A DNA stretch of 62,219 nt from an uncultured Aliivibrio sp. (lineage in GTDB: Bacteria; Pseudomonadota; Gammaproteobacteria; Enterobacterales; Vibrionaceae): contig NZ_CAMLHO010000022.1 in the NCBI RefSeq assembly GCF_946479765.1, positions 1 to 62,219 of the forward strand, given 5' to 3'. The translations under genes were made by a program, and so were the position numbers. Shown piece after piece: positions 46,776-58,455 of this stretch. The notes beneath the pieces were generated by a model. The model was not told the DNA's origin. It saw nothing but the letters and a program-made list of their open reading frames with translations, and ran no database searches. Each line of letters opens with the position of its first letter. Position 1 is the first letter of the stretch.

Positions 46776-47807
46776 TTATTCTGGCTCTACCGTAAGGTTT
46801 ATGTTTGTTAGTTTAGTAACAACATCACCGTCAGTTGGCATTGGGAATACATTTACTTTTGTTACTGCCGTTTTAGCTGCACGACACACTTGTGCATCAC
46901 CATTTAATGTTGTCACCGATAAAAGTAATCCTGATGACGCTAATTTAATTTTTACTCGGCAACTTTTACCAACATAGGTTTCATCAACCAATAAATTTTG
47001 TTGGATCATTTGAGTATAAATTGCTGCATATCTATTTACTTCATCATCAATGTGCTGCTGCTTTGCTGATGAATTTTGAACGGTTTCATCTTCTAAACCC
47101 GAAAATATATCATTTAACGCGGCTTCTTTTTGCTTACGGTCGGCTTCTGCTTTAGCTGCTCGAGCTTTATCTTTTCGTGCTTTTTCTGCTGCTGCTTTCG
47201 CTTTTATAACTCTTTCAGCCTCTGCTTTCGCTTTTCTATCAGCTTCTGCTTTAGCGGCTTTTTCTTTGGCTATTTTTTCTTTAGCCAAACGCTCTTTTTC
47301 TGCTTTCGCTGCTCGCTCTTTATCTACTCTGGCTTTCTCTGCTGACGCTTTAGCCGCTTTTTCCTTATCTGCTTTTACTTTAGCAACTCTTGCTGCTTCA
47401 ACTTTCGCCGCTGTCTCTGCTTTACGTTTTCGATCATTTTCAGCTGCTACTGCTTTTTTTCTATCATCTTCTGCTTTACGAACGGCTTTTTTTTCTTTGA
47501 CTTGCTGCTCTTTAAGTTTACGAATTCGGTCTTCTTCTACTTTACGGTTTTTTTCTAATTGGTCAGCTTGTTGCTTTAATCGTTTTAAACGTTCTTTTTC
47601 TGCACGTTCAGCTATTTCTCTTTCTTGACGAATTTGAGACGCTTGTTTTGCAATTGTGTTAGGATCAATCACAACCGCTTGAATGGTATTAGGCTTTGCC
47701 TTTTCATCCAGAGCAAAATCGCTGCCAAAAATAAGTGCCACCACCAGTAGCAAATGCAAGCCGACAGAAACAACAATGGCGAAAGTGTAATTATTATCCG
47801 ATTTCAT
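46776..47807 (-). CDS. tolA: Tol-Pal system protein TolA
   Basis: A 343-residue protein: one N-terminal membrane anchor (about 10-30), a long Ala/Lys/Glu-rich coiled coil (about 50-235) that spans the periplasm, and a globular TolA C-terminal domain (about 245-343) with [18 protein letters not shown]. Two Cys (about 286 and 315) probably form the usual disulfide. I start at the ATG at 47807; a TTG lies one codon upstream. The low-complexity helix yields spurious long frames on the other strand. Confidence 0.96.
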   Translation of the reverse strand: MKSDNNYTFAIVVSVGLHLLLVVALIFGSDFALDEKAKPNTIQAVVIDPNTIAKQASQIRQEREIAERAEKERLKRLKQQADQLEKNRKVEEDRIRKLKEQQVKEKKAVRKAEDDRKKAVAAENDRKRKAETAAKVEAARVAKVKADKEKAAKASAEKARVDKERAAKAEKERLAKEKIAKEKAAKAEADRKAKAEAERVIKAKAAAEKARKDKARAAKAEADRKQKEAALNDIFSGLEDETVQNSSAKQQHIDDEVNRYAAIYTQMIQQNLLVDETYVGKSCRVKIKLASSGLLLSVTTLNGDAQVCRAAKTAVTKVNVFPMPTDGDVVTKLTNINLTVEPE

Positions 47808-47823
47808 CAATGATTATTCACTT

Positions 47824-48270
47824 CTATTCCTTGAGATCGGTAAGTAATCCCACTTTACTTACCCCTGCACGGCTTAATTCATCAAGAACCAATACTATTT
47901 CTGAATAAGGCGTACTCGCATCACCACCAACCGCGACGGGTGAGTTTGGTTTAATACTCAATTCTGCTTTGATGTTAGTGATCATCTCTTGCATCGACAT
48001 TGGACGTCGAACTTCTTGGTTATCAACACTTAACCCAAGATTACCATTTTTATCTATCTCAACAATTATAAACGTCGCATTTGGATCTTCTCCCGCCATC
48101 GCTTGTGCTGATTTAGTATTGGTCATCTCAGGTAGCTCTACATCAACACCTTGAGTGACAAATGGAGCCGTTACCATAAAAATGATTAATAACACCAACA
48201 TAACATCAATGTATGGCACTACATTAATTTCTGCGGTTAATTTTCTTTTTTTCGGTTGATAGCCAGACAT
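47824..48270 (-). CDS. tolR: Tol-Pal system protein TolR
   Basis: A 148-residue single-span inner-membrane protein. The segment INVVPYIDVMLVLLIIFMVTAPF (about 15-37) carries the proton-path Asp (D23). The periplasmic domain has VGGDASTPYSEIVLVLDELSRAGV. It overlaps the tolQ stop by one base. Confidence 0.97.
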   Translation of the reverse strand: MSGYQPKKRKLTAEINVVPYIDVMLVLLIIFMVTAPFVTQGVDVELPEMTNTKSAQAMAGEDPNATFIIVEIDKNGNLGLSVDNQEVRRPMSMQEMITNIKAELSIKPNSPVAVGGDASTPYSEIVLVLDELSRAGVSKVGLLTDLKE

Positions 48271-48953
48271 TATTTCTCCTGACTTGCCATTGCTTGACGA
48301 TGTAGAATACTAGAAAACTCATCCATAAAAGCAGCGTAGTTATGCTCTAACTTACCCACTTTTACACTTAAACGGTTGTAAGCAATTACTGCAGGAATTG
48401 CAGCGAACAGACCCATTGCTGTTGCAACTAGTGCTTCTGCAATACCAGGAGCGACCATTGCTAATGTTGCTTGCTTCACGGCACCTAATGCAATAAATGA
48501 ATGCATGATGCCCCAAACGGTACCAAATAGACCAATGTAAGGTGTAATTGAACCTACGGTTGCCAAAAATGGTAAATTTGTCTCAAGGCCGTCAACTTCA
48601 CGTAAAACCGTTACTCGCATAGCACGTGTCGTTCCATCCATAACCGCTTCTGATGAACTACTAACTCTAGATAAGCGGGCAAATTCATTGAAACCTGAAT
48701 AAAATATTTTTTCTGTTCCACTAATTCTGTCTTTACGAACTTTTACTTCGTTAAATAATTGCGCCAAATCCATACCTGACCAAAATTTATCTTCAAAGCG
48801 ACTAGCATCGTTATGAGCAACAGCTAAGATTTTTGAGCGTTTAAAAATCATTGCCCATGACATTACAGATAAGCTCAATAGAATAAGCATCACGACCTTA
48901 ACTAATAAACTAGCTTGTAAAAATAGATCGAGAATGGATAGTTCACCTGCCAC
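48270..48953 (-). CDS. tolQ: Tol-Pal system protein TolQ
   Basis: A 227-residue three-span inner-membrane protein of the MotA/TolQ/ExbB family. Key segments are [27 protein letters not shown] and [22 protein letters not shown]. Translation starts at GTG (48953), 7 bases after GGAG, inside the end of ybgC. It is the proton channel of the Tol motor. Confidence 0.97.
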   Translation of the reverse strand: MAGELSILDLFLQASLLVKVVMLILLSLSVMSWAMIFKRSKILAVAHNDASRFEDKFWSGMDLAQLFNEVKVRKDRISGTEKIFYSGFNEFARLSRVSSSSEAVMDGTTRAMRVTVLREVDGLETNLPFLATVGSITPYIGLFGTVWGIMHSFIALGAVKQATLAMVAPGIAEALVATAMGLFAAIPAVIAYNRLSVKVGKLEHNYAAFMDEFSSILHRQAMASQEK

Positions 48954-49353
48954 AAGATATCTCCGATAATATAAATGATGGTATCGCTGTTGGTTTCATT
49001 TTAGTGTTATCGATACAGGCTACCTTAACTGTAGCTTTGCACAATACTTTCCCTTCAAAATTAACCAATAACTGACAAAAGGTCAGTGATACCCTTTTAA
49101 TTTCTGTTATGAATGTTTCAACAATAAGTTGCTCATCTAATCGAGCACCTTGAATAAAGTCCATCGTTACATTTTTAACGACAAATCCAACTGATTTTTC
49201 TAAAAGCACTTGTTGGGAGACACCATGCTGACGTAACAATTCCGTTCGAGCACGTTCAAAAAATTTCAAATAATTAGAATGATAAACAACGCCACCAGCA
49301 TCGGTATCTTCATAATAAATGGTTATATGCCACTTAAATATGCTTTTATCCAT
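48943..49353 (-). CDS. ybgC: Acyl-CoA thioesterase YbgC (Tol-Pal associated)
   Basis: A 136-residue hotdog-fold thioesterase. The catalytic segment [24 protein letters not shown] (about 14-37) holds the active-site Asp. It is the first gene of the ybgC-tolQRAB-pal-cpoB operon, and its end overlaps tolQ. Confidence 0.95.
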   Translation of the reverse strand: MDKSIFKWHITIYYEDTDAGGVVYHSNYLKFFERARTELLRQHGVSQQVLLEKSVGFVVKNVTMDFIQGARLDEQLIVETFITEIKRVSLTFCQLLVNFEGKVLCKATVKVACIDNTKMKPTAIPSFILSEISCGR

Positions 49354-49449
49354 TATATCATTTCTCTTTTTATTGAAAAATCAGACACTAACTATAACTG
49401 ATAATCGATGATATTCACTATATGAAATCAGGATTTTGAGGTTAAATCG

Positions 49450-49494
49450 TCAAAAAAAAAGCGGTTTATTACTTCAAAAAGTAACAAACCGCTT
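49450..49494 (-). terminator. Terminator of the cydABX-ybgE operon
   Basis: AAGCGGTTT and TTACTT (49459-49474) pair with AAGTAA and AAACCGCTT (49479-49494) with one mismatch. On the minus strand it continues into a T run. Confidence 0.9.
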
Positions 49495-49536
49495 AGTATG
49501 ACGTTCCAATATACAAATTTTATTGAATACTAAAAA

Positions 49537-49839
49537 CTACATAAAATAGAGATAGTTAAAGTAACCTAAAATCAATATTGAAAAATACGGACTAAATGAC
49601 AACTTCCAAATCCATTTTTGTGGAATAAATCCAACAGCAAAAATGAATGCCGTACACACTGAATAAATTAATGCCGGTGCTAATAGCCCACCGAAACCGC
49701 CAATTTGTTCAGAATATACCGTTGGCTCCCACATTAGCATTGCCATGTGGAAAATCGCCGCTCCAACTAATAATAATCGTACGATAATATTATTAATTGG
49801 GCGTTGCATGTTGTCTATTTTGTCAGCGATATTACTCAC
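49537..49839 (-). CDS. ybgE: Cyd operon protein YbgE
   Basis: A 100-residue inner-membrane protein with three hydrophobic segments (about 18-38, 47-65 and 77-98), as in YbgE. It starts at GTG (49839), overlapping the cydX stop by 8 bases, so it is translationally coupled. Its function is unknown, but it is often found after cydX. Confidence 0.9.
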   Translation of the reverse strand: MSNIADKIDNMQRPINNIIVRLLLVGAAIFHMAMLMWEPTVYSEQIGGFGGLLAPALIYSVCTAFIFAVGFIPQKWIWKLSFSPYFSILILGYFNYLYFM

Positions 49840-49939
49840 TGTCTTTATCCATCATTTCTGAATGCTCTAACCAAAGCGCATTAATGATTGCGAATGAGCA
49901 TGCTAATAGCACACCTAAAATCCAAGCAAAATACCACAT
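49832..49939 (-). CDS. cydX: Cytochrome bd oxidase small subunit CydX
   Basis: A 35-residue single-span protein that stabilises the heme-bearing CydAB complex. It begins MWYFAWILGVLLACSF, the characteristic CydX N-terminus, and ends MMDKDSE. It lies 11 bases after the cydB stop and overlaps the ybgE start. Confidence 0.95.
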   Translation of the reverse strand: MWYFAWILGVLLACSFAIINALWLEHSEMMDKDSE

Positions 49940-49950
49940 TGTTATGCTCC

Positions 49951-51087
49951 TTAATAAAGCGAATTTTTGTTGTCTTCAACAAATTTAGTATCAATACGAC
50001 CGAACATTTTATAGTACGTCCATGCTGTGTAAGCAAGGATTGTAGGTACCATAACAACAGCAACTACTGTCATAATTTTCAGTGTTAATTCGCTTGATGT
50101 TGAATCCCACATAGTCAAACTATGATTAGGGTTTAAGCTTGATGGCATTACAAATGGGAACAGTGCAAAACCAGACGTTAAAATAACACCCGCATTCGTT
50201 AAGCTTGATGCGATAAACGCAACCCATGCTGTCTTCAACTTAGTCGCAATCATCGCAACAACAGGCATGACAACCGCAAGACCAGGTGCAATCCATAGTA
50301 ATGGATATTCTTTAAAGTTTAAGAATAGAGCGCCCACTTGACGAATAACATCTTTGTTTAGAGGATCTGACGGTGCGTTATGATCCATAACACTCGTAAT
50401 CACAAACCCATTAATGCTTTGTGCCCAGAAACCTGCAATCGTAAACAACACAATAATCAATGCAGAACAAATCATAGAAACTTGACTTGCACGAGCATGA
50501 ATTTGATCAGTTGTTTTCATTTGTAGCCATGTTGCGCCTTGCAATATAAACATTGCAGAACTCACTAAACCACACACTAAGGCAAATGGATTCAATAGGT
50601 CAAAGAAGCCACCATGATACTTAAGCATCATTAGGTTATTTAGCTCAAATGGAACCCCTTGAAGTAGATTACCAAACGCAACACCAAAGATTACAGGTGG
50701 AACAAAGCTACCAATAAAGATCGCAGCATCCCACGCTGAACGCCAGCGTTTATCTTCAATTTTAGAACGGTAATCAAACCCTACAGGTCGGAACCATAGC
50801 GCAGCTAACGTCAACATCATGGCTAAATAAAAGCCAGAGAATGATGCTGCGTATACTAAAGGCCATGCCGCAAATAACGCACCACCGGCGGTTACTAACC
50901 AAACCTGGTTACCTTCCCAGTGAGGAGCGATTGAGTTAATCATCACTCGACGCTCTGTATCTGTCTTACCGATGATAGGCACTAATGCACCTACACCCAT
51001 ATCAAAACCATCTGTTACAGCGAAACCAATCAGTAATACACCGATCAATGCCCACCAAACAAATCGCAATACTTCATAATCAAACAT
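49951..51087 (-). CDS. cydB: Cytochrome bd ubiquinol oxidase subunit II
   Basis: A 378-residue inner-membrane subunit with nine spans. The N-terminal MFDYEVLRFVWWALIGVLLIGFAVTDGFDMGVG is typical, and HWEGNQVWLVTAGGALFAAWPLVYA follows. It lies 17 bases after cydA. Confidence 0.97.
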   Translation of the reverse strand: MFDYEVLRFVWWALIGVLLIGFAVTDGFDMGVGALVPIIGKTDTERRVMINSIAPHWEGNQVWLVTAGGALFAAWPLVYAASFSGFYLAMMLTLAALWFRPVGFDYRSKIEDKRWRSAWDAAIFIGSFVPPVIFGVAFGNLLQGVPFELNNLMMLKYHGGFFDLLNPFALVCGLVSSAMFILQGATWLQMKTTDQIHARASQVSMICSALIIVLFTIAGFWAQSINGFVITSVMDHNAPSDPLNKDVIRQVGALFLNFKEYPLLWIAPGLAVVMPVVAMIATKLKTAWVAFIASSLTNAGVILTSGFALFPFVMPSSLNPNHSLTMWDSTSSELTLKIMTVVAVVMVPTILAYTAWTYYKMFGRIDTKFVEDNKNSLY

Positions 51088-51104
51088 TGCTCAAATCTCC
51101 GTTG

Positions 51105-52694
51105 TTATGCTTCTACTTGGCGAGATAATTTCGCTTCTGAATCTTGACCGTCTTGTTCAAAGTGGTAGCGGCCAGTTTTCAAGCTACTAGGTCCTTTGCG
51201 TGCGAATTTCACCATTAGGTAAACTTCAGCAATCAAGAATATTGTGTACAGACCAATGATCATTGCCATTGAGATTAAAATCTCAGATACCGTCAATGCA
51301 GACGCTGCAACATTCACAGGTAAGATTTCACCAACAGCCCATGGTTGACGACCATACTCTGCAATGAACCAACCTGCTTCAATAGCAATCCACGGTAGTG
51401 GCATACCAAATAGTGCGGCTTTAAGTAACCATGATTTTTGACCGATCTTCTGACGACATGTCTGAACAAAAGCAAAACCAAAGATAAGTAGCATTGCTAC
51501 ACCACAAGCAACCATGATGCGGAACGAGAAGAATAGCGGCCAAACTGTTGGGATTGAGTCATCCGCAGCAGCTTTAATTTGCTCTTCAGTTGCATCAACC
51601 ACGTTGTCAGTATAACGCTTAAGTAACAAGCCATAACCTAAATCATGCTTAACGTCATCAAACGCAGCAATATTTTCTGGCGTTTTCTCACCATTGCGTA
51701 GTTGATCAAGTAAACCATAAGCAATCATACCATTGCGAATTCGCAATTCATGCTCACCTTTAAGATCACGTAAACCTGTTACTTGCTTATCTAATGAACG
51801 CGTTGCAATAATACCCATTACATATGGGATCTTGATCGCATAATCCGTTTCCATTGTTTCTTGGTTTGGTAAGCCAAATACAGTGAAAGCCGCTGGTGCT
51901 TCTTCTGTATGCCATTCAGCTTCAATCGCTGCTAGCTTAACTTGTTGAACTTCACCCAGTTCATAACCAGATTCATCACCAAGTACCATTACAGATACAA
52001 TTGATGCCATACCAAAAGAAGCTGCAATTGCAAATGAGCGACGAGCAAAAGCAACATCACGACCTTTTAGTAGATAGTAAGAACTGATACCAAGCACGAA
52101 CATTGCGCCACATGTGTAGCCTGATGCGACGGTATGTACGAATTTAACCTGAGCTACTGGGTTTAATACCACCTCTGCAAAACTAACCATTTCCATACGC
52201 ATGGTTTCAAAGTTAAATTCTGCACCAACTGGGTTTTGCATCCAGCCGTTCGCCACTAGAATCCAAAGTGCTGAGAAATTTGAACCTAACGCCACTAACC
52301 AAGTAACAGTAAGGTGCTGACGTTTAGATAAACGATCCCAACCAAAGAAGAATAGGCCTACAAAAGTAGATTCTAAGAAGAATGCCATCAGTGCTTCGAT
52401 TGCAAGAGGTGCACCGAAGATATCACCAACATAGTGAGAATAGTAAGACCAGTTAGTACCAAACTGGAACTCCATCGTTAGGCCTGTTGCCACACCTAAT
52501 GCGAAGTTAATACCGAATAATTTACCCCAGAACTTTGTCATGTCCTTGTAGATTTGTTTGTCGGTCATTACATATAACGACTCCATGATAGCCAATAAAA
52601 AGGCCATACCTAGAGTCAGAGGAACGAATAGGAAGTGATACATCGCTGTCATTGCAAACTGCAATCGCGATAACTCCACTACATCAAAGATCAT
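51105..52694 (-). CDS. cydA: Cytochrome bd ubiquinol oxidase subunit I
   Basis: A 529-residue inner-membrane subunit that carries hemes b558, b595 and d. Heme ligand H20 lies in [10 protein letters not shown]. The quinol region and the [14 protein letters not shown] motif near residue 440 are conserved. The size fits the E. coli-like long Q-loop form (522). This oxidase supports respiration at low oxygen and resists nitric oxide and sulfide. Confidence 0.98.
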   Translation of the reverse strand: MIFDVVELSRLQFAMTAMYHFLFVPLTLGMAFLLAIMESLYVMTDKQIYKDMTKFWGKLFGINFALGVATGLTMEFQFGTNWSYYSHYVGDIFGAPLAIEALMAFFLESTFVGLFFFGWDRLSKRQHLTVTWLVALGSNFSALWILVANGWMQNPVGAEFNFETMRMEMVSFAEVVLNPVAQVKFVHTVASGYTCGAMFVLGISSYYLLKGRDVAFARRSFAIAASFGMASIVSVMVLGDESGYELGEVQQVKLAAIEAEWHTEEAPAAFTVFGLPNQETMETDYAIKIPYVMGIIATRSLDKQVTGLRDLKGEHELRIRNGMIAYGLLDQLRNGEKTPENIAAFDDVKHDLGYGLLLKRYTDNVVDATEEQIKAAADDSIPTVWPLFFSFRIMVACGVAMLLIFGFAFVQTCRQKIGQKSWLLKAALFGMPLPWIAIEAGWFIAEYGRQPWAVGEILPVNVAASALTVSEILISMAMIIGLYTIFLIAEVYLMVKFARKGPSSLKTGRYHFEQDGQDSEAKLSRQVEA

Positions 52695-52827
52695 GAGAAC
52701 TCCTTTGTGTCAGGCTGAATGACACAGTGCTTCCACACTTTTGGGTGAGCGTAAAACTTTATACCGTGGTTTTAATATTTATAACCGTATTAATAACCAT
52801 AAAGTGTTACATGGATGTATAAAAAAC

Positions 52828-52843
52828 GTTAGCTTAATGTTAA
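52828..52843. promoter_or_regulatory. Possible ArcA direct-repeat site upstream of cydA
   Basis: GTTAG and GTTAA are 11 bp apart, the spacing and sequence used by ArcA boxes. It lies about 140 bp upstream of the cydA start. ArcA control of cyd is known in E. coli. The match is short, so this is only a lead. Confidence 0.3.
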
Positions 52844-52978
52844 GCATAACCTAATATAGAACCCGCTAATATTAATAGGAAATACGATATCTTTCAAAAG
52901 ATTTGTCCATTTTTTGAAAGTTAATTACAGTTTTTTTTACATAAACACTCGTTTTTCACATTTTACACATTTCTTATA

Positions 52979-53010
52979 CGAAAAAGCGGATGATTTTGAT
53001 CACCCGCTTT
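52979..53010 (-). terminator. Terminator of ruvB
   Basis: AAAGCGG pairs with CCGCTTT and TGA with TCA, with one mismatch. On the minus strand T residues follow. Confidence 0.75.
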
Positions 53011-53068
53011 CACTAAACTTATTATTTTATTAAAATTATATTAAAAATTATGAATAGATTTTCTTTGA

Positions 53069-54082
53069 CTATTTATCAGGCCTATCAAGTCCAAAATGGA
53101 TATAAGCTCTATCAGACACAATCCGCCCTCTTGGTGTTCGTTGTAAATAGCCTTGTTGAATCAAATAAGGCTCAATTACATCTTCAATCGTATCTCTTTC
53201 TTCACCAATGGCCGCTGCAATGTTATCAAGACCGACAGGTCCGCCATCAAATTTTTCCATTATGGCTAAGAGTAATTTTCTATCCATATAATCAAAACCG
53301 CGAACATCAACATCAAGCATGTTCAGAGCCTTATCTGCGATATCTGAAGAGATATAACTATCATTCATTACATCGGCATAATCACGTACTCGACGTAATA
53401 GTCGGTTTGCTATTCGTGGTGTACCACGCGCACGACGAGCAACTTCAAGCGCTCCCTCAGACTCCATCGAAAGATTAAGGCAATCCGCACTACGTTGGAC
53501 AATATATTGAAGATCATCCACATTGTAATATTCTAAACGTTGTACAATACCAAAACGATCACGAAGTGGTGACGTTAATGATCCCGCTCTTGTTGTTGCG
53601 CCAATTAAGGTGAATGGGGGTAAATCAATTTTAATTGAGCGTGCTGCTGGTCCTTCCCCAATCATGATATCTAATTGGTAGTCTTCCATTGCTGGGTACA
53701 AGATCTCTTCAACAACTGGACTTAATCGATGGATTTCATCAATAAATAGAATATCATTTTCTTCTAAATTGGTCAGAAGCGCCGCTAAATCTCCTGCTTT
53801 TTCAAGCACTGGGCCTGAAGTAGTGCGAATATTGACGCCCATTTCATTCGCTACAATGTTCGCTAATGTTGTTTTTCCTAATCCAGGAGGGCCAAAGATC
53901 AATAGGTGATCAAGAGGCTCATTTCTCATCTGTGCCGCTTTAATGAAAATTTCCATTTGGCCACGCACATGATCTTGACCACGATAATCTTCTAATTTCT
54001 TCGGACGTATCGCTCGGTCAATAACTTCTTCTTCACGAAAAACAGGGTTATCTGCCGCAATAAGGCGATCAGCTTCAATCAT
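53069..54082 (-). CDS. ruvB: Holliday junction branch migration helicase RuvB
   Basis: A 337-residue AAA+ hexameric motor (E. coli 336). Walker A is [11 protein letters not shown], Walker B is [11 protein letters not shown], and the arginine-finger region is [17 protein letters not shown]. The C-terminal winged-helix DNA-binding part contains [14 protein letters not shown]. It drives branch migration with RuvA. Confidence 0.98.
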   Translation of the reverse strand: MIEADRLIAADNPVFREEEVIDRAIRPKKLEDYRGQDHVRGQMEIFIKAAQMRNEPLDHLLIFGPPGLGKTTLANIVANEMGVNIRTTSGPVLEKAGDLAALLTNLEENDILFIDEIHRLSPVVEEILYPAMEDYQLDIMIGEGPAARSIKIDLPPFTLIGATTRAGSLTSPLRDRFGIVQRLEYYNVDDLQYIVQRSADCLNLSMESEGALEVARRARGTPRIANRLLRRVRDYADVMNDSYISSDIADKALNMLDVDVRGFDYMDRKLLLAIMEKFDGGPVGLDNIAAAIGEERDTIEDVIEPYLIQQGYLQRTPRGRIVSDRAYIHFGLDRPDK

Positions 54083-54140
54083 AAAAAGGCACTCAAAAAT
54101 TCAATAGATAAAGCAATTAATAAAAGGCACTAGGATAATA

Positions 54141-54764
54141 TTAGATCATTGATTTCAATGATTCACGAATTAACGCTTCACTAGTCATATCAGGCTTAGC
54201 AATTTGAGACACCATTTTCGACGCTTGTACTGGTTTATAGCCTAGCGAAATAAGCGCACTTACCGCTTCATCTAATGCACTTTGAGGAGACGAGATAAAA
54301 TCAGACCCATTATCCATCGGAGCTGCATCAGTTGCTGGAGTGAATAAATCTCCTGCTCCCCATCCTTTAAGACGATCTTTCATTTCTACCACTAAACGCT
54401 CTGCGGTTTTCTTACCAACGCCAGGTAATTTCACTAATGTTGAAATATCTTCACGTTCAACACTTTGAACAAATTGAGATGCCGTCATTCCAGATAGAAT
54501 TGCAAGACCCAGTTTTGGTCCAACGCCATTTGCTTTAATAACTTCTCTAAATAAAGCTCGTTCTTTTTTAGTATTAAAACCGTAGAGTAATTGAGCATCT
54601 TCACGCACTACATAGTGAATGTAAATGATCGCTTCAGTGCCAATCTCTGGTAACTCATAAAAACAACTCATTGGCATTTGAACTTCATAACCAATACCAC
54701 TGACTTCAATGAGTAATTCTGGTGGTTGTTTTTCTAATAGATTTCCACGAAGGCGTCCGATCAC
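54141..54764 (-). CDS. ruvA: Holliday junction DNA helicase RuvA
   Basis: A 207-residue tetrameric protein that binds Holliday junctions (E. coli 203). Domain I begins [12 protein letters not shown]; helix-hairpin-helix motifs are in [15 protein letters not shown] and [20 protein letters not shown]; domain III (about 160-207) binds RuvB. The start is GTG at 54764. It lies 58 bases before ruvB. Confidence 0.97.
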   Translation of the reverse strand: MIGRLRGNLLEKQPPELLIEVSGIGYEVQMPMSCFYELPEIGTEAIIYIHYVVREDAQLLYGFNTKKERALFREVIKANGVGPKLGLAILSGMTASQFVQSVEREDISTLVKLPGVGKKTAERLVVEMKDRLKGWGAGDLFTPATDAAPMDNGSDFISSPQSALDEAVSALISLGYKPVQASKMVSQIAKPDMTSEALIRESLKSMI

Positions 54765-54798
54765 AATAGATACTCTTTAAAATAATTAACTGGTTGGA

Positions 54799-54828
54799 AT
54801 AGTAATAAAGAACTGGATAGATATCCAG
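54799..54828 (-). promoter_or_regulatory. LexA-like box and promoter of ruvAB
   Basis: CTGGATAGATATCCAG (54813-54828) fits the CTG-N10-CAG LexA core. On the minus strand TGGATA and TACTAT (54804-54799) form a plausible promoter with 17-bp spacing, so the box covers the -35. It lies 49-64 bp upstream of ruvA. E. coli ruvAB is SOS-controlled. The palindrome could also act as a hairpin after ruvC. Confidence 0.5.
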
Positions 54829-54855
54829 TAAAAGAAATGAGAATTTAAGTACACT

Positions 54856-55377
54856 TTAGCGATAACGTCCACGTCGGGCGCTCGTTGCTTTGCCCGCTAA
54901 TGCGATTAAGGTTTTATTGGTATTTGCATGACAAATCGCAACACCTAAGCCATCCGCCGCATCAGCTTGTGGCCTTGCTGACAATTTAAGCATCGTCATA
55001 ACCATATGTTGAACTTGTGCTTTATCTGCTGCACCCGTTCCCGTTACGGCTTGTTTAATTAAACGCGCGGCATATTCATAAACGGGTAAATCTGCATTTA
55101 CTGCTGCAACTATTGCACTGCCTCGTGCTTGCCCTAACTTTAACGCTGAGTCAGCATTTTTAGACATAAACACTTGTTCAATAGCGAATACATCTGGTTG
55201 AAACTGCGTAATAATTTCAGAAACACCAGCATAGATCTGCCTTAAGCGACCTGGGAGTTCCTTTTCTGACATGCGAATACAACCACTGCCTAAATATTGC
55301 AGATGTCGGCCATTTTGACGAATAACGCCATAACCGGTAATACGAGAGCCGGGATCAATCCCTAGAATAATAGACAT
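54856..55377 (-). CDS. ruvC: Crossover junction endodeoxyribonuclease RuvC
   Basis: A 173-residue RNase-H-fold resolvase (E. coli 173). The acidic catalytic residues are in [12 protein letters not shown] (D7), AIEQVFM, and [12 protein letters not shown] near the C-terminus. It nicks Holliday junctions symmetrically. It lies 91 bases upstream of ruvA, with the LexA-like box between them. Confidence 0.97.
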   Translation of the reverse strand: MSIILGIDPGSRITGYGVIRQNGRHLQYLGSGCIRMSEKELPGRLRQIYAGVSEIITQFQPDVFAIEQVFMSKNADSALKLGQARGSAIVAAVNADLPVYEYAARLIKQAVTGTGAADKAQVQHMVMTMLKLSARPQADAADGLGVAICHANTNKTLIALAGKATSARRGRYR

Positions 55378-55479
55378 AGTAAAACCACTGAGTATTTATA
55401 CATGTATATTAGCTAGGTATCCTTCTAAACTCAAGGGATTAGTAATGTGCTACTTTCTCATTTTAGATAGAGCAGATAC

Positions 55480-55510
55480 AAAAATGCCCGCATAAGGCGG
55501 GCATTTTTTA
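55480..55510 (-). terminator. Terminator of aspS
   Basis: ATGCCCGC (55484-55491) and GCGGGCAT (55497-55504) pair over ATAAG, with A and T runs on both sides. On the minus strand it lies about 25 bases after aspS. Confidence 0.9.
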
Positions 55511-55531
55511 ATAAAAAGAAAACTTAATTAA

Positions 55532-57307
55532 TTAAGCGTCTTTTTTCTCAGCAAATTTTACTGCAATCGCTAATTCTGCAAGAGAATCAGGATTAGCAAG
55601 ACTTGGTGCGTTCGTAAGTAGACACGCTGCAGCCGTTGTTTTAGGGAATGCGATAACATCACGGATATTTTCTGTACCACAAAGAAGCATTGCTAAGCGA
55701 TCAAGACCGAATGCAAGACCTGCGTGTGGTGGTGTACCGTATTTAAGCGCTTCAAGTAAGAAACCAAATTTCTCTTGTTGCTCTTTCGCTTCGATACCTA
55801 AAATACCAAATACTGCTGTTTGCATTTCAGCATTGTGAATACGAACAGAACCACCACCAACTTCATAGCCATTAATAACCATGTCGTAGGCATCAGAGTT
55901 TGCAGCAGCTGGATTCACTTTTAGCTCTTCTGCTGTCATACCTAATGGAGACGTAAATGGGTGGTGCATTGCGTGCAAGTTACCTTCACCATCTTCTTCA
56001 AACATTGGGAAGTCAATAACCCAAAGAGGCGCCCACACTTTTTTATCTGTTAGCTCTAAATCATCGCCAAGCTTGATACGTAATGCACCCATTGCTTCAG
56101 AAACAATGTTTGCTTTATCTGCACCAAATAGGATGATATCGCCACTTTCAGCTTCTGTGCGTTCTAGAATACTGTTTACTATCTCTTCACTTAGGAACTT
56201 AGCTACAGGAGATTGAACACCTTCAACACCGGCTGCGCGATCGTTCACTTTCATCCAAGCTAGACCTTTCGCACCATAGATACCTACGAACTTGCCATAT
56301 TCATCAATTTGCTTACGAGAAAGCGATGCGCCACCAGGAACACGAATAACCGCTACACGGCCTTTTTCATCATTAGCTGGACCTGCGAATACTTGGAATT
56401 CTACGTCTTTAAGAAGATCAGCAACATCAACTAATTCTAGTGGGTTACGTAGATCTGGCTTATCAGAACCAAAACGACGGATCGCTTCAGAATATTTCAT
56501 TATTGGGAATTGACCAAGCTCAACATCAAGAAGCTCTTTCCACATGTCATGGACCAAACGTTCAGTAATATCACGTACTTGATTAGACGAAAGGAAAGAG
56601 GTTTCGATATCTATTTGAGTAAATTCAGGTTGACGGTCAGCACGTAAATCTTCATCACGGAAACATTTAACGATTTGGTAGTAACGGTCAAAACCAGACA
56701 TCATCAAAAGTTGCTTAAACAACTGTGGTGATTGTGGAAGTGCATAGAAACTGCCTTTATGAACACGGCTTGGTACTAGGTAATCACGAGCGCCTTCTGG
56801 CGTTGCTTTTGTTAGTACTGGTGTTTCGATATCTAAGAATAAGTTCTCATCTAAGAAACGGCGAACGAAGCTAGATGCACGAGCACGTAACTTGATACGG
56901 TCACTCATTTCTGGACGACGTAAATCAATATAACGGTACTTCAGGCGTTGTTCTTCAGAGTTCGTTTGATTGAAATCCAGTGGAAGTGCTTCTGAACGGT
57001 TGATGATCTCAAGACCTGTTGCGTAAAGTTCAACTTCACCCGTAGACATATCTTTATTTACTTGGCTGTCAGGACGAACACGTACTTCGCCAGTAAATTT
57101 AATACAGAATTCATTGCGCAGTTGGTTAGCGATTGAAAAGATATCTTTCATATCTGGATCAACAACTACCTGAACGACACCTTCACGATCTCGCATATCA
57201 ATAAAGATAAGACCGCCTAAGTCACGGCGACGGTTTACCCAGCCGCAAAGTTCTACAGTTTGCCCTGCAAGGGACTTGTTCAGGTTACCACAGTAATGGG
57301 TGCGCAT
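55532..57307 (-). CDS. aspS: Aspartate--tRNA ligase
   Basis: A 591-residue class II synthetase (E. coli 590). The anticodon-binding OB fold (about 1-105) has [23 protein letters not shown]. Class II motif 2 is in [20 protein letters not shown], and motif 3 is in [12 protein letters not shown]. The bacterial GAD insertion (about 290-420) is present. A terminator follows, and ruvC lies downstream on the same strand. Confidence 0.98.
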   Translation of the reverse strand: MRTHYCGNLNKSLAGQTVELCGWVNRRRDLGGLIFIDMRDREGVVQVVVDPDMKDIFSIANQLRNEFCIKFTGEVRVRPDSQVNKDMSTGEVELYATGLEIINRSEALPLDFNQTNSEEQRLKYRYIDLRRPEMSDRIKLRARASSFVRRFLDENLFLDIETPVLTKATPEGARDYLVPSRVHKGSFYALPQSPQLFKQLLMMSGFDRYYQIVKCFRDEDLRADRQPEFTQIDIETSFLSSNQVRDITERLVHDMWKELLDVELGQFPIMKYSEAIRRFGSDKPDLRNPLELVDVADLLKDVEFQVFAGPANDEKGRVAVIRVPGGASLSRKQIDEYGKFVGIYGAKGLAWMKVNDRAAGVEGVQSPVAKFLSEEIVNSILERTEAESGDIILFGADKANIVSEAMGALRIKLGDDLELTDKKVWAPLWVIDFPMFEEDGEGNLHAMHHPFTSPLGMTAEELKVNPAAANSDAYDMVINGYEVGGGSVRIHNAEMQTAVFGILGIEAKEQQEKFGFLLEALKYGTPPHAGLAFGLDRLAMLLCGTENIRDVIAFPKTTAAACLLTNAPSLANPDSLAELAIAVKFAEKKDA

Positions 57308-58407
<1,100 letters not shown>

Positions 58408-58455
58408 TCGAATATTGCCCTTTATTTTTCTCATTTATTAATTTAAGACATCTCA

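Larger units (their letters stand above)
52695..53068. other. Control region of cydA and 3' region of ruvB
   Basis: About 370 bases. A ruvB terminator occupies 52979-53010. The rest is the cyd leader and promoter region and is AT-rich, with direct GTTA-type repeats (52828-52843). I see no small ORF or RNA gene that I can support. Confidence 0.5.

Noticed and set aside
47266-47628. 120-codon plus-strand ORF opposite tolA
   Set aside because: It is the reverse frame of the Ala/Lys-rich TolA coiled coil; its Ser/Phe/Ala-rich composition is a by-product.
47000-47650. Possible tandem DNA repeat in tolA
   Set aside because: The repetition is at the amino-acid composition level (Lys/Ala/Glu); no repeated DNA unit of fixed length is evident.
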